From Leishmania martiniquensis (lineage: Eukaryota > Euglenozoa > Kinetoplastea > Trypanosomatida > Trypanosomatidae), in assembly GCF_017916325.1 (NCBI RefSeq), contig NC_090171.1:2636501-2700500 (forward strand): DNA of 64,000 nucleotides. Reading direction: 5' to 3'. Below the pieces are notes generated by a model. It was not told where the DNA came from. It saw only the letters and a program-made list of their open reading frames with translations, and did no database searches. Every line of letters starts with the position of its first letter. Position 1 is the stretch's first letter. Of this stretch, positions 39,714 to 50,122 are shown piece after piece. The translations under genes and the position numbers were made by a program.

Positions 39714-40508
39714 CCTGCTGAACGACCACAGACCACGTCTTTGAATGGGGAAGGCGAGATAGACTCGAGAAAGAATGAGAAATATTTCTGCAGGTTTGCG
39801 GATTGGGTCAAGTCCGAAACGGCAAAAGGTGCCCGCCTGTGCTGCGCTGGAGGCATATGTCTCATTTTTGTTGCGGTAGCCGAAAGATGCATGGTAAGTA
39901 AAGAGACACAACAAAAAAAGTAGGGCAGAGGTGTGAGATATAGTATACTCGAGGAAGCGAGCAGGCGGCAGGTGCAGCTTGGTAGTTCGCATGCGCTCTC
40001 AGTCGCGTGGCAATCATGTCGAAGGTGTTGTTCGCATTCGGCTCTGCAATGGTCTCTTCTACTGCGTAGGCTATGATGTACAGTGTATTCGAGGCACAGC
40101 GCCTCCTCGCTTTGCAAAGGCGCTTCGCTGCCACACACACGTGGTTAACGTCTTTACATTCGCATAGATAATCACGACAAAATCAGATACACCAGAAGTC
40201 AGACAATATCAGGAATGGGTATTATCTTCTTATAGAGAACGGCACAGGAGAAGTCTGCACTAGCCCAGTAACCGTCGGGCGCACAGGCGTCGCAAAGCCT
40301 CGTTTCGGTAGAATCGCCACAAGCCTGGTATCTTCACGCACACACAGGCAGGCACAAAAAAATGTGTACATCAAAGTCCAGTTTCTCATTTAAGAGATTC
40401 CCCAAGAGCGATTCGCCCACCGCAGCATTGTTCCACTCCTCTTCTCGTTTTTTCCCTGTCCAGGCCAGCGGGTAAGCCGTCAGCGCACGGGAAAAGCCAA
40501 CCAGCCAT
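39714..40508. other. Intergenic spacer
   Basis: No supported gene. Nothing notable beyond expected UTR sequence. Confidence 0.5.
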
Positions 40509-42344
40509 TCAGTTGAGTTTCGCAATTATTCCGGTTGGCCTTGCTACGTATACGACCGCTGAGGAGTACATTTTCTGAGTTTTTTCGTCGGTGAAGGGCA
40601 AAACGCGCAGCGAGCCACATGCGAAGACATGATCACCCCTCACGAGCGATTCACCAAAGGCTCTATGCGCGCCTGAGCTGCAGCGAACGGGAATCACCTC
40701 AGCCTCTCTTTCAGCTGAGCCCGGGACAAAAAGTGAGAAGAGCAGTGCCCCATCGCTTGAAACTTCGCAATCCAGAACGCGGCCCGCCACAGTGATGTTA
40801 CTCACGGACTGCGCATACGGTGTCAGCTCCACCTCCGTCCACGACGAGCGCTGCGCCGGCGAGCCGAAGGGCGATGTCGTCGTGAGGTCGACCGGGCTCG
40901 GGATGAAAGCCGGTAAGTCCGGAACTTCGCGCTTCCCCTTTTGTGGCCCTCTTGGCAGTTCCTGTCCGTGTTTGGCCTTGCAGTGCATTCGAAGGCCGTC
41001 ATGCGTCGAAAAGCTCTTCTTGCAAACAGTGCACACGTGTGTCGAAGCGGAAACCTCGTTCTTCTGTGGATTTTCAGGAGTAGCCGGTACGGAGGTAAAG
41101 AGCTCACCGTCAGGACCAAAAGCGCTCCTTCCGACCGTGGCTGCCTCCTCCACTTCAAAAGTTGTGGCGGCAACCGAACTTGAATGGAAAGGGCTCGGAG
41201 CCGCGGCGAACGGAGACGGAGGGAGAATACCAGCAGCCGTGGCAGAGGGAGTCGCCGATGCCGCGGTAGCAGCCGGATTTCCTGATTCCTCGGTCGCCGC
41301 GAACGGTGAGTATCCTTGTCCAGCAAACGGTGAGTCGGCTTTTCCCGCAAATGGCGAGTCATTGACGCCGGCAGCGAAGGGAGAAGAGACGACGTTGCTC
41401 CCCTTGATCGACGGTTCCTCGACGACGCTGAGCACAGGGGCACCTGCAGGTGATGGCGCCTGCCCAAACATGGGTAGCTGACCGAACGGCGTTACCGGCG
41501 CCGTTTGCTGCTTGGTCAGCACCGCATTTGTGGTGGTTATCGCAGCCCCTTTTGTCAGCTTTCTAAGAAACGGATTCGAGCAGCTAGCGGGACGCAATGG
41601 ACCGTAAGACTCAGTAGTCGCCATAGCGAAAGCGTCACTTACACTAATACTGTAAACTTTAGCTTTTTCACCATTCGTTGTGATTGGAGGCGCCGCATCA
41701 GCAGCGCACGGGCCGCCCTCGAACGGGTTCTCACCCTCTGGAGTCATAGCGCCATACAACGGCTCAGCGCTGTCCCACGGGCGAGCGGCAAACACACGCA
41801 TTACCATGCTACTATGAATAAACTCCTTCCCCATTCGCTTCACGCCCGTATCATCCCATACAGAAAGCATCTTTTCCATCACGAGGCTGGGCACCTCCCG
41901 CTCCGCTTCATGCAGCGGCTTTGGAGCCGGTTTCACACGGCGCGCACAGCGCTCGTGCGTTTCCAGTACATTCGGCGAGACGACGGTGGGCGCCTGAGGA
42001 GGAGCATTCCGAAGCACGCCCACCGGGGTCTGCGGTGCTTGCTCCTCTCCCTGTCCAGGCCCCGAACCTAGCTCAACCGTGCCCTCTCCACTGTGCACCT
42101 GTTGAAGGTGCAGCTTCGCTGCCATCTCTAAGCGAAACGACTTCTTGCAAACGCTGCAGTGAAAGCGACGGTCCGGAGTTGCACTCTGATTGCGCACAGG
42201 CTCCGCCAAAGCGGCACTTGAAGAGCCGTATGCGGCTGTGACTGCGCGTGGGCCGGGCAAGGAGCTAGCTGATACACGGCGAAGCCAGCGCAACGCCCCG
42301 CAATAGGCCGCTGCCGCAGCAAAAGCACCGATTCGTCTCTGCAT
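40509..42344 (-). CDS. KREPA2: RNA-editing complex protein KREPA2 (MP63-like)
   Basis: 611 residues. This is a structural editosome protein of the kinetoplast, where uridine insertion/deletion editing takes place. The start MQRRIGAFAAAAAYCGALRW is a mitochondrial targeting helix. The ATG at 42344 was used because the longer frame starts with GTG. Two C2H2 zinc fingers are clear: CSVCKKSF with H/H at about residues 63-84, and CTVCKKSF near 437-458. Between them is a Pro/Ala-rich disordered segment with Phe-Ala-(Ala/Gly)-SPFA type repeats. The C-terminal hundred residues form the OB fold (ITVAGRVLDCEVSSDG to VVYVARPTGIIAKLN) through which A-family proteins interact. T. brucei KREPA2 is 587 residues; a remembered syntenic position supports A2 over A1 or A3. 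Confidence 0.83.
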   Translation of the reverse strand: MQRRIGAFAAAAAYCGALRWLRRVSASSLPGPRAVTAAYGSSSAALAEPVRNQSATPDRRFHCSVCKKSFRLEMAAKLHLQQVHSGEGTVELGSGPGQGEEQAPQTPVGVLRNAPPQAPTVVSPNVLETHERCARRVKPAPKPLHEAEREVPSLVMEKMLSVWDDTGVKRMGKEFIHSSMVMRVFAARPWDSAEPLYGAMTPEGENPFEGGPCAADAAPPITTNGEKAKVYSISVSDAFAMATTESYGPLRPASCSNPFLRKLTKGAAITTTNAVLTKQQTAPVTPFGQLPMFGQAPSPAGAPVLSVVEEPSIKGSNVVSSPFAAGVNDSPFAGKADSPFAGQGYSPFAATEESGNPAATAASATPSATAAGILPPSPFAAAPSPFHSSSVAATTFEVEEAATVGRSAFGPDGELFTSVPATPENPQKNEVSASTHVCTVCKKSFSTHDGLRMHCKAKHGQELPRGPQKGKREVPDLPAFIPSPVDLTTTSPFGSPAQRSSWTEVELTPYAQSVSNITVAGRVLDCEVSSDGALLFSLFVPGSAEREAEVIPVRCSSGAHRAFGESLVRGDHVFACGSLRVLPFTDEKTQKMYSSAVVYVARPTGIIAKLN

Positions 42345-42802
42345 TGGCGGCACCTGCAGCGGGACAACGTCGACAGAGGGCGCAAAGTAAACGGCAGCAC
42401 CTCTGATTGCTTTCTTTAGAAGCACCTATCTAGTGCAAAGGTCCAGGTTGCCAAGATGACAGGGATATCGATGTGAAGAGAAAAGCAGACAGTGCACGAA
42501 GCTGAAAGACATCGGGAGAGCATCGGAAAAAGGAGCGCGACACATGCAGCACCGGCCGTGCTTCAACAGCGCCACTGCGGGACGTAGCGCCGAAAATGCG
42601 GACTTTGCAGACAGAAAAAAGGTAAGTGTAACAGTATAGAACGCGCGGTAGAAGGCGATCACAACCAGCTCTTCTCACGTATTCATTTCTTTTTCGGAGC
42701 AATCGCGATGCATTTTGTTGCAATATCTGTAAACATACAATACCCGAAAAGTCGAAGGAATCCCCGCCCCTTCACACCATCCAGAAGAGCCGCAGCTCCA
42801 TG
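42345..42802. other. Intergenic spacer
   Basis: No supported gene. The short spacer separates KREPA2 from the OB-fold gene. Confidence 0.5.
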
Positions 42803-43210
42803 CTAGGCCATCTGAGCAACTAATACAATCGAGCCTAGTGAGTCTGTCACCAGCAACTCCGTGGTGGTAAAGTAGGTGCTGTGAACAGATATGTACCTTT
42901 GCTTATGGACCAGCTTAGATACTACGTGAATTAGCTCCCCTTCTCTCAAATTTGCTAAGCAGTATCCTGCCAAGGCTGCTCCTCGGCACCGCAGAAGAAA
43001 CACCTGCTGCGACGCAACGACGCGCGCAGATGGTGGCCACCGTGCAGGGCTGCCGAGCTCAGTCAAGAGCAATTTGCACGACCACTCCGGTTCTCCTTGC
43101 AATACACCTCGACTGGGACTTTGAACCACGCCAACGCACGCGTGAATAGATAGCTCGCCGATCAGCGCAACCGCAGAGCTTCCTTGAAGTAGTAGCTTTG
43201 ACAAACGCAT
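42803..43210 (-). CDS. OB-fold (single-strand-binding-like) protein
   Basis: 135 residues from the ATG at 43210; ATGs at 43249 and 43348 would lengthen it. It reads as one OB fold: a strand GSSAVALIGELS, then VGVVQS, a central WSCKLLLTEL, a VFLLRCRGAALAGYCLANL segment and the closing strand VSKLVHKQRY. The upstream sequence is a long pyrimidine tract followed by an AG, so the longer hydrophobic N-terminus is probably untranslated. It lies next to KREPA2, whose partners (KREPA4-A6) are short OB-fold proteins. It could be an editosome OB-fold protein or a mitochondrial single-strand binding protein. The choice between these is not supported by sequence here. Confidence 0.6.
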   Translation of the reverse strand: MRLSKLLLQGSSAVALIGELSIHACVGVVQSPSRGVLQGEPEWSCKLLLTELGSPARWPPSARVVASQQVFLLRCRGAALAGYCLANLREGELIHVVSKLVHKQRYISVHSTYFTTTELLVTDSLGSIVLVAQMA

Positions 43211-44015
43211 TCCGGCAGCACGCTGGCCCGCCTGCTCGAGAACCCACATGACGTAGCCGCAATCACACGCAGAGTGTACAGCCCAAACGTAAAAGAAGCA
43301 GAAGAGAAGACGAGAGATTAAACAGTAAGAGAAGAGCATCCAATGCATGGCAACAGACGGCGAAGGTGCTGAAGAAGAGGCTACTGTGCTTCTTTCGCCG
43401 CAGCAGCCGAACTACACGGAGTTGAAATTAGCTGCGACCAGGCTGAAAGCTCGCGATCAGCGCCTCCTAGACGCCAGGCCGATAGCCACAACCTGTCGTC
43501 CAGATGAAGCAGTAACGCGCACGAAAGTTCACGAGCTCCCTGGCCTGCATATGAGATGCACACTTCTCGGACTGCCAACATTTCGACAACAGCGAATGCC
43601 TTCCTTTTCTCTGAATCTTCGCTCCAGAATTAATACTAAGCCCAGCCTCAAAAAAAGAAAAGAAATCGATAAAATGAAAATGCGGCACTTTACAGGGCCG
43701 CACCTTTCGCTATCCTTTCCGCTCTCGCCTTATTTTACTCCTCGAGTTCGTTCGGATACCGGCAGCCACAGAGGACATCCTTTCTTTCGTCTTCTTCGCT
43801 CACACTGGTTTTTCTTCAATTAAGCAGGAGGCTACCAGGCGTCACCGGCACCATACAAATATTCGTGGCACAACGAAAAGAGGCAGACGGAGAGGGAAAC
43901 TAAGAAGAACGAGCATTAGCGCCTGGCCGTAAAATACGAAAAGAAGAAACCAATGGTCAAGAAAGGCGAAGCTAGCCGCACTGCAGCCTACCGACACCAC
44001 AAGTATATTGCGGTT
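43211..44015. other. Spacer with polypyrimidine tract
   Basis: No supported gene. A pyrimidine-rich tract on the minus strand lies near 43265-43335, followed by AG, upstream of the OB-fold gene. Confidence 0.5.
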
Positions 44016-45491
44016 CTACAAGTCCTCCTCCTCCGTGAGGGGGGAAGCTCCCCCGGATGGGGGGGAAGCTCCCCCGGATGGGGGGGAAGCTCCCCCGGAT
44101 GGGGCGGAGGAGGCAGTCATGTGAGACTTCACGAACGCCGTGATAGCGTCCGCAGTTCGGCCTCCCTCGTACACGATCGGCGACTTCCCAGCTGCAATGA
44201 AGTACATAGTGGGGAAGCCAGAGATCTCAAACCTCTCGCGGTTGAAGTCGTTTGCTGTGGCATCGATCTTCGCGATGATCACGTTCTCGTCTTCGAGGCT
44301 CTTGGCCACCTTCTCGTACTCGGGGTGTAGCTTCTTGCAGTGGCCGCACCAAGGCGCGTAGAAGAGCAGCATCACGTCCCGTGTGCCATCCGTGTACTGG
44401 GCGAAGGTATGGCCCACAACCGTGGTCAGGCCATTCACCGTCTCCTTGTCGGGAACGGCTTCAGACATGATGGACTCCTTCGTCTCGCCCTTGATGTACT
44501 TCTCCACAAAATCCACAATGGACTCGACCGTAATCGGGATATCGGCTGGCATTACGTGATGGTGGCGGTCAATGTCGATCACGAATGCCGGGAACTTCGC
44601 ACCTTCAGCAATGCCCAGCTGGCGCGCGACAACGCCGTGCTGATCGCCATCGATATGTGTCAGGAGAACCTGCGAGCGGTATTTCTTCGCCACCGTCACC
44701 AGCGACCCCTTCAGCGCTGGGTCCGTGTTCTTGTCGATGAACAGCCAACCAAGAGGCATCCCTTGGTTCGCCTTCATGTATTTCCGAAACGTTGCATGAC
44801 CAAGCTCGCCAAAGTAGTCCAACATGGCGGTCGTGAGAAAGCGCTTCACTGATTCGGTCGTCATCGGTGTGGTGCCGACGTACGCCTCGCGCTCTGTACC
44901 ATTCCGATAGACTGCGATCGACTCCATAGCATCCACTTCAGAGATAGAAGCATCCGTGACGAGCGCAAAGTTCATTTCAGAGCGGAGAGTATCAGCCACC
45001 TTCGTCATCAACGCCGCCATCTCCGAGTCGGCGTTTGCTGTTTTCACCACGCACAAAGGAAGGGTCTGCTTCTTGAGCTCTTCGAGATCATCGCTCTTTC
45101 CGATCGACTTCATTGCGGGACCAACCTGCGACTTCACGAAAGCCACTATATCGGTCGCAGTACGGGGGCCTTCATAGGTCTTCACCATCTCGCCATTACG
45201 AAACATCAATAGCGTAGGAAATCCTTTGATTTCGTGCTGAGTCGCGAGATCCTCCTCCTTTGTGCAGTCGACCTCAGCCAGCGTCGCGATGCCCTCCAGC
45301 ATCTCGGCGGCCTTTATGAACTCCGGCGCCAGCGTCTTGCAGTGGCCGCACCACGGAGCGTAAAACTTGACCAAGGTGAGCTCACTGCTGACGACCTTGT
45401 CGAAGTTGTTCTTGGTGGCCACCTGCACCTCTGCGGATGCAACGCAGAGGAGAAAGGCGCCCAGGAAGAGTACGGAATATATGCACTTCAT
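44016..45491 (-). CDS. Protein disulfide isomerase (PDI)
   Basis: 491 residues. The signal peptide is MKCIYSVLFLGAFLLCVASA. Two thioredoxin domains carry CGHC active sites at about 48-51 (YAPWCGHCKTL) and 382-385 (YAPWCGHCKKL), separated by two inactive thioredoxin-like b/b' domains, the classic a-b-b'-a' layout. The enzyme makes, breaks and rearranges disulfides in the ER. The C-terminus ends in EEDL, a KDEL-like retention signal. Just before it are repeats of SGGASPP encoded by the perfect 21-bp tandem repeat at 44041-44103. The ATG at 45491 was chosen because the signal peptide starts there. In my memory this is the syntenic PDI-2 of Leishmania. Confidence 0.93.
   Translation of the reverse strand: MKCIYSVLFLGAFLLCVASAEVQVATKNNFDKVVSSELTLVKFYAPWCGHCKTLAPEFIKAAEMLEGIATLAEVDCTKEEDLATQHEIKGFPTLLMFRNGEMVKTYEGPRTATDIVAFVKSQVGPAMKSIGKSDDLEELKKQTLPLCVVKTANADSEMAALMTKVADTLRSEMNFALVTDASISEVDAMESIAVYRNGTEREAYVGTTPMTTESVKRFLTTAMLDYFGELGHATFRKYMKANQGMPLGWLFIDKNTDPALKGSLVTVAKKYRSQVLLTHIDGDQHGVVARQLGIAEGAKFPAFVIDIDRHHHVMPADIPITVESIVDFVEKYIKGETKESIMSEAVPDKETVNGLTTVVGHTFAQYTDGTRDVMLLFYAPWCGHCKKLHPEYEKVAKSLEDENVIIAKIDATANDFNRERFEISGFPTMYFIAAGKSPIVYEGGRTADAITAFVKSHMTASSAPSGGASPPSGGASPPSGGASPLTEEEDL
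44041..44103. repeat. Three perfect 21-bp tandem repeats in PDI
   Basis: Three identical in-frame copies of a 21-bp unit that encode SGGASPP in the C-terminal linker of the isomerase. This is a possible source of length variation between strains. Confidence 0.9.
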
Positions 45492-46401
45492 TTCCTTTTT
45501 AACCAAGTAGTACCAACAAGAATGGGATGAATATGAGAGCTGCACAGAGATGAAGACATCTGAGTGCAGGCCCCAGTAGGCAGTGTGCAGTGGCGCAGAG
45601 TAGACAAGACGGCAGAAACGGTGCGTCCGCATCCGCCAGAAGCGCAAAGAACCAAATACAACGAGAGGTGCAAATGGTGAAGATAAAGAGAGAGGCAAAA
45701 GCGAGAGTCAGCCACCAACATGTAGGGCATCCAGAGTCGGCACCAGAATCCATATCCTGCGCTGCACCAAGACGACGTTGTGTGACGGTCAAGGGTGCCC
45801 CTATCCATCTCGAACGGTTATTCCTGGTCATCAAAACAACATAGAAGAGATGCACTGAGCAATCTAGAGTATCTCGCCCACCATCCACTAGAGGCACTAT
45901 AGAATTTAAAAGAGAGAAAATGGACACAGTGGTATACACTGACACTAGCTGCCGCAGTCGCGAAAAAAAAAGAGCACTCAGTAGCAACATCACCGGGAAG
46001 AGCCTTCAACTCCTTCAACCGCAGGGAAAAGCACGCGCTGAAGAAGCAACGATTTCGTTTACACATACAACCATTTGCGCTGCTTTTTTTCTTTGCGCCT
46101 TTGCCGGCATCTCTGTAGCATTAGTAAGGAAAACACCAAAGGAAGGCAAAAAAAAATGAAAGCTAGCTTGCGCAATTCTCGGTGAGCCCAGTAGGGTGAC
46201 AAACAACTTAGCAGCATAAATGCAGTGCGAAGAAACAAAGAATGACAAGTACAGCATAAAGAAGCTTTCGCCTGCGCACAGTCAAGCAGAACTTAAACTT
46301 CCATGGCATCTCCCACTCGTCCACATCGGCGAGTTCCCCACTGTAATTGCGGTGGACTGCGCATATTCTATGCGGAACAGTTCTCCTTCCGCGATGCCTC
46401 G
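45492..46401. other. Intergenic spacer
   Basis: No supported gene. Contains A-rich runs near 45961-45972 and 46149-46156. Frames on either strand lack domains. Confidence 0.5.
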
Positions 46402-46683
46402 TCAGCACGTTTGGTAACGAAGCCAGGAAGGCCAGCGTGATAAAGAATAGGAGAACGAAACGCGGCGCGACGCACTCTGGCAGGCGAATTTGAACGCCAA
46501 CAATGAATACAGTAGAAAACTGAAAACCATAAGCCCAGCGCGTCTATTGCTGAAGGTAAACTCCCTCTTAGCCACGAAGCCACTCAAGGCGGCATCATCC
46601 TCCGCAAACATATTCCGCGCCTTCCTTTCTTCCTCCGACACCTCGTCCTCCCGCGAGGACCCGAGAGGCTGAAACGCTTGCAT
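46402..46683 (-). CDS. Small single-pass membrane protein
   Basis: 93 residues from the ATG at 46683. A charged N-terminal region (EDEVSEEERKARNMFAEDD) is followed by one transmembrane segment (AGLMVFSFLLYSLLAFKFA) at about residues 48-66 and a Ser/Arg-rich tail. No family recognised. The acidic stretch followed by an Arg-flanked hydrophobic segment is typical of a small tail- or signal-anchored protein. The gene is upstream of PDI and immediately downstream of the desaturase. Whether the low-complexity tail is correct, or the frame shifts there, cannot be told. Confidence 0.55.
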   Translation of the reverse strand: MQAFQPLGSSREDEVSEEERKARNMFAEDDAALSGFVAKREFTFSNRRAGLMVFSFLLYSLLAFKFACQSASRRVSFSYSLSRWPSWLRYQTC

Positions 46684-46722
46684 GGCGTCGATCACTCGAA
46701 CACTTCAGCGTGAGACCTGCAT

Positions 46723-47919
46723 TTAGTGCTTAGTCTCCCCTGAATCCACAGCAGGCATACAGGCGACGCGGTACAGGACGTCGAAATTTCTCTTAATGAT
46801 CTGCCAGACCCCTTCAACATGGAACGGGAGTCCGTTCTCCTCCGAGAACTTACGCAGAATGCGCCGTAGCTCCGAGTACCGGTAGCGAGGAATCATCGGA
46901 AGAAGGTGATGCTCCAGCTGGTACTGCATACCACCGAAAAACCACTCAGAGAAGGGGTCGGAGCACTGAATGCCGCGCGTGGCGCGGTGTTGATCGACAA
47001 TGTAGTTATAAGGCTCGTCGTGCTCAATCATCTCCTCAGTCTGGTGGTTTGCCGTGACCACCACAGCAACACAAAAACCACCGAGAAGCACGCTGCCCAG
47101 GGAAACTTTCCATGGCAACAGCACCAACCACAGGTAGTTGAGCGCCATCAAGAAGAGCTCAAGCCTGTTGCCCATGCCCAACGCAAAGCGTAGCGACTGC
47201 ACCCGCCACGAAACATAGAGTAGCGAGTACGCGGCAAGGTAAAACATGTACTGATACCGGCGACACGCAGTATCCTCCGACACATCCGGCGCCCAGAGGA
47301 ACAGGATAGGCTCGTTGTGGATATCGGCATCCATGCCTTTGCGGTTCACAAATAAATGATGACTATTGTGCTTGTTAGACCACCACTCCACCGAGAAAGC
47401 GTTGATGATGCCGCCCAATGTTTTTGCGAGAAAGCGGGCGGGCTTGCCTCGCGCGTGCGTGAAATCATGGGCTAGCCAGCCACCTTGCTGCATGCCCAGT
47501 CCGATAAGAATCGTGGCTAAAAAAGGACGCGAGTAGCTCATGTACGTTCCCACAATGCAGAGCGCCAAAGCGGGAATAATGTTGAGTGAAAAGTCAACAG
47601 ACCATCTTCTCTCGAACCACCGCTCGTTTCGCAACTGCTGCAAGACCTTCTCAAACTTTAGCGACACCTCATCGCGCGGCCCATCGCCTTCCTTGAGCGG
47701 CAGCGCCTTCATGCGCTTCAACTTCTGAATCGCCTCCTTCGAGTGCAAGGAGTAGAACGCATCCGTCGCATCCTTTCCATGGAACTCGTCACACATCTGC
47801 GCACCTCCAGGGTGCGAGTTGCGCCACGAGGTACAGTCGTACCAGTTGTCATCAATGCGAATTATACACTTCGGCAGTGAGCTACGGTATTCGTAGGGAG
47901 GAGTGAGCGCAAAGACCAT
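46723..47919 (-). CDS. Front-end fatty acid desaturase with cytochrome b5 domain (delta-6-like)
   Basis: 398 residues. The N-terminal cytochrome b5 domain has the haem-binding HPGG at residues 36-39. Three histidine boxes follow: HDFTH (151-155), HNSHH (184-188) and QYQLEHH (332-338). The Gln in the third box marks front-end desaturases. These ER enzymes insert a double bond between an existing one and the carboxyl end of polyunsaturated fatty acids. Leishmania has delta-4, -5 and -6 enzymes; the genomic context fits delta-6, but regioselectivity cannot be read here. The ATG at 47919 was used. The ATG at 48033 lies upstream of a clear pyrimidine-AG splice acceptor, so it is likely in untranscribed or trimmed RNA. 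Confidence 0.92.
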   Translation of the reverse strand: MVFALTPPYEYRSSLPKCIIRIDDNWYDCTSWRNSHPGGAQMCDEFHGKDATDAFYSLHSKEAIQKLKRMKALPLKEGDGPRDEVSLKFEKVLQQLRNERWFERRWSVDFSLNIIPALALCIVGTYMSYSRPFLATILIGLGMQQGGWLAHDFTHARGKPARFLAKTLGGIINAFSVEWWSNKHNSHHLFVNRKGMDADIHNEPILFLWAPDVSEDTACRRYQYMFYLAAYSLLYVSWRVQSLRFALGMGNRLELFLMALNYLWLVLLPWKVSLGSVLLGGFCVAVVVTANHQTEEMIEHDEPYNYIVDQHRATRGIQCSDPFSEWFFGGMQYQLEHHLLPMIPRYRYSELRRILRKFSEENGLPFHVEGVWQIIKRNFDVLYRVACMPAVDSGETKH

Positions 47920-48463
47920 TATTAGCGTGAAGTTCCGCGCTTGTGCACCTGATGTGAAAGAATTTGCGTAACCGGAAAAGAAAAACTGAAGAATAAGGCA
48001 AAACAGAAAAAGGAGCCAAGATTTGCTTCCCATAGTATAAGCACAACGCTAAGTACATCAAGAAGGAGTGTATTGCTACCAGTCACGCCGCCGCAGTCGA
48101 GCACTCAGTTGCCCGCGCCACTTCGCCATCGCCTTGCTCAAAAAAAAAATGATAGCGGTGAGTAGGCGCGCGATGGCGCCAGCGAGTGCAGGTCAAGGTA
48201 CTTCCCATCCTTTCCTTCGCTAATGACCTCCGCACGGCGGAAAATTGCATGAGGATACGTTCCCCACTGCGACGCTATGTCTTTGTTCTCGTTGCTGAAG
48301 AAAAGGGAAGCGCACCCAGATACGATCACTACCAAGATCAGTGCGCCGGCACTGGGAAAAGGGGGGTGCACGCAGTCGTTTAGGGAAACGACGTCTAATA
48401 TGTGTAGAGCAGGAAACGTTGAGAAAATTGAACGAGTCCCATGTCGCCTCGATTGTGCGTACG
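47920..48463. other. Spacer with splice-acceptor-like tract
   Basis: A pyrimidine tract with AG (minus strand, about 47965-48030) lies upstream of the desaturase. A 77-codon frame at 48138-48371 looks protein-like but has no ATG and is not called. Confidence 0.5.
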
Positions 48464-49564
48464 CTAGTTACCCAGGGCCATGGCGAGCGTGTCGCAGAGG
48501 CGTTTCAGTTCATTGTTCTCCTTCTCAAAGCGCGTGCTCTCATCTTGGTAGAAAGAAATTTCCCTGCGCAGCCTCGACATATGCTCGTTGTATTCCAGCA
48601 TTTCTTCGTCGATATCAGCCTGAACTTCCTCGGTCTTCCGCATGTACATGCGCCGCTCTTCGTTCGCCTTCTGAATGCGCTCGCGCAGCAGCATACACTC
48701 CCTCTCAGGATTCGCCGACACGCTCATCGTGGTGACGGCCGAGAGAGCCGTTCCGCGGTCCCTGACTGCCGTCTCTGCTGTAAATCTCGTGTCTGCCAAA
48801 GCATCCTTCATCTTTTGGTTCCCCTCCTCCAGGCGCTCGATCTCTCGTAAAAGGTGCTCGCGCTCCTCCTGGATACGCTGCGCGACATTCGACAGCTCCC
48901 TGCTGTTCGAGTCTGCATACGTCTTCACATTCCGCGTGAACTCCTTTCGCAACTCCTTTATGCGACGCTTCTTTAAATCGATAAGGGCAGCCATCTCTCG
49001 CTCTTTCTTGGCAACCAAGTGGATCGTGCGTTCGCGTTCGCGCGACAGCTCCTGCAGCGTCTTCAGAAGCTCCTGTGCCCGTGTTTCTTCACCACCGCTT
49101 GGGCCGTTCACTTTTTTCTTCAGCAGGTTTTGCAGATCGTCCATCATCGACATGAGACGAACCACCGTGAGACGCTTCTGAGCCTCTACCTTTTTCTCCT
49201 TCAGTCCTTTGATGCGAGAGGAAATCTCACCAATGTCAACCTCCACACTCTTTGTCGCGTCGTCTGCTGCCATCAGCTGGTTAACATACTCTTCGCGGTT
49301 CGACCTCAGAAACTGGTCGCTTTTCGCCTGACCATTTTCGAGTACCTGCTTCACCCGCGATGCAGAACGGTACGCATCGCTAGCGATAGCTCTCGATTCC
49401 TCCTGCGAGGCCGTCTCGAATTGAACGCTGGTCAGCTCACTGTTGAGCATCAGAGACTCCAATCTCTTGTCCGCAAGTTCACTCTCACCCTCGGCCAAAG
49501 AACCTTCTAGAAGTTGGAGCTTGCGCCTCAGCTCGCCCATAGGCTCTTGCTGCTTCGTCGCCAT
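48464..49564 (-). CDS. Coiled-coil protein
   Basis: 366 residues, almost entirely charged heptad-like helix, for example ELRRKLQLLEGSLAEGESEL, EYVNQLMAADDATKSVEVD, LLREIERLEEG and SRLRREISFYQDEST. No other domain seen. A break in the coil with small residues lies near TTMSVSANPE. Long dimeric coils of this kind are common in flagellar and cytoskeletal proteins of trypanosomatids, but no specific family can be assigned. The ATG at 49564 was used because the longer frame begins with TTG. Confidence 0.75.
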   Translation of the reverse strand: MATKQQEPMGELRRKLQLLEGSLAEGESELADKRLESLMLNSELTSVQFETASQEESRAIASDAYRSASRVKQVLENGQAKSDQFLRSNREEYVNQLMAADDATKSVEVDIGEISSRIKGLKEKKVEAQKRLTVVRLMSMMDDLQNLLKKKVNGPSGGEETRAQELLKTLQELSRERERTIHLVAKKEREMAALIDLKKRRIKELRKEFTRNVKTYADSNSRELSNVAQRIQEEREHLLREIERLEEGNQKMKDALADTRFTAETAVRDRGTALSAVTTMSVSANPERECMLLRERIQKANEERRMYMRKTEEVQADIDEEMLEYNEHMSRLRREISFYQDESTRFEKENNELKRLCDTLAMALGN

Positions 49565-50122
49565 CTTCTTGGCAGACAAAGAAGTAGTACTAAGAAAGGA
49601 AGGATCCTAACCTCTAATCATGAGCGGAAGTAAAAAAACACGTCTCGCCGTTCCCTAACGGTGTAAGAGTGCGAACGAGGACGAGATTTTACGGGAGGCA
49701 CAATCGAACAAAAATGCGTGTGTGTCTTTCTTCACGAATGCGGATCGAGATAGAAAACGTTCAGCACCCGCTCAAACGGATTATTTTAGCCACCCAAGGA
49801 AGGGGGGCACATAAGTTAGCGAATGATGCCGAAAGGGCAGACGAAAATGGGCAGTTGTAGAGCGAGCGGACGCACACGAAATGCGGGAATGCAGACGTCG
49901 CGGTAAAGAGCAAAGATGCTGAAATGTGGTATTCGCAAACGGCGCTGCCGCACTTCAGCGGCGTAAGCCATAATAACGAGTGATCCCATTCGTCATTCTA
50001 TCCCCTTAGATCATTGCTGCCCTCGAGCCAATGACGCTTCATTTAGAGCAAGTGCACCTCGGCGGAAAATGAAACAGAAGCAAACCAAACTATTCCCTCT
50101 TTCCTCCCCCTTTCTTGTTAAG
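49565..50122. other. Intergenic spacer
   Basis: No supported gene. Nothing notable seen. Confidence 0.5.

Noticed and set aside
47920..48033. Hydrophobic N-terminal extension of the desaturase
   Set aside because: The stretch is a T-rich tract with AG acceptors, and family homology starts at the ATG at 47919.
48138..48371. 77-codon minus frame with a hydrophobic start and a WGTYPHAIFRRAE core
   Set aside because: It reads like a small membrane protein but starts with GTG and has no in-frame ATG upstream in the part I examined. Without a start codon or a splice site I could not support it.
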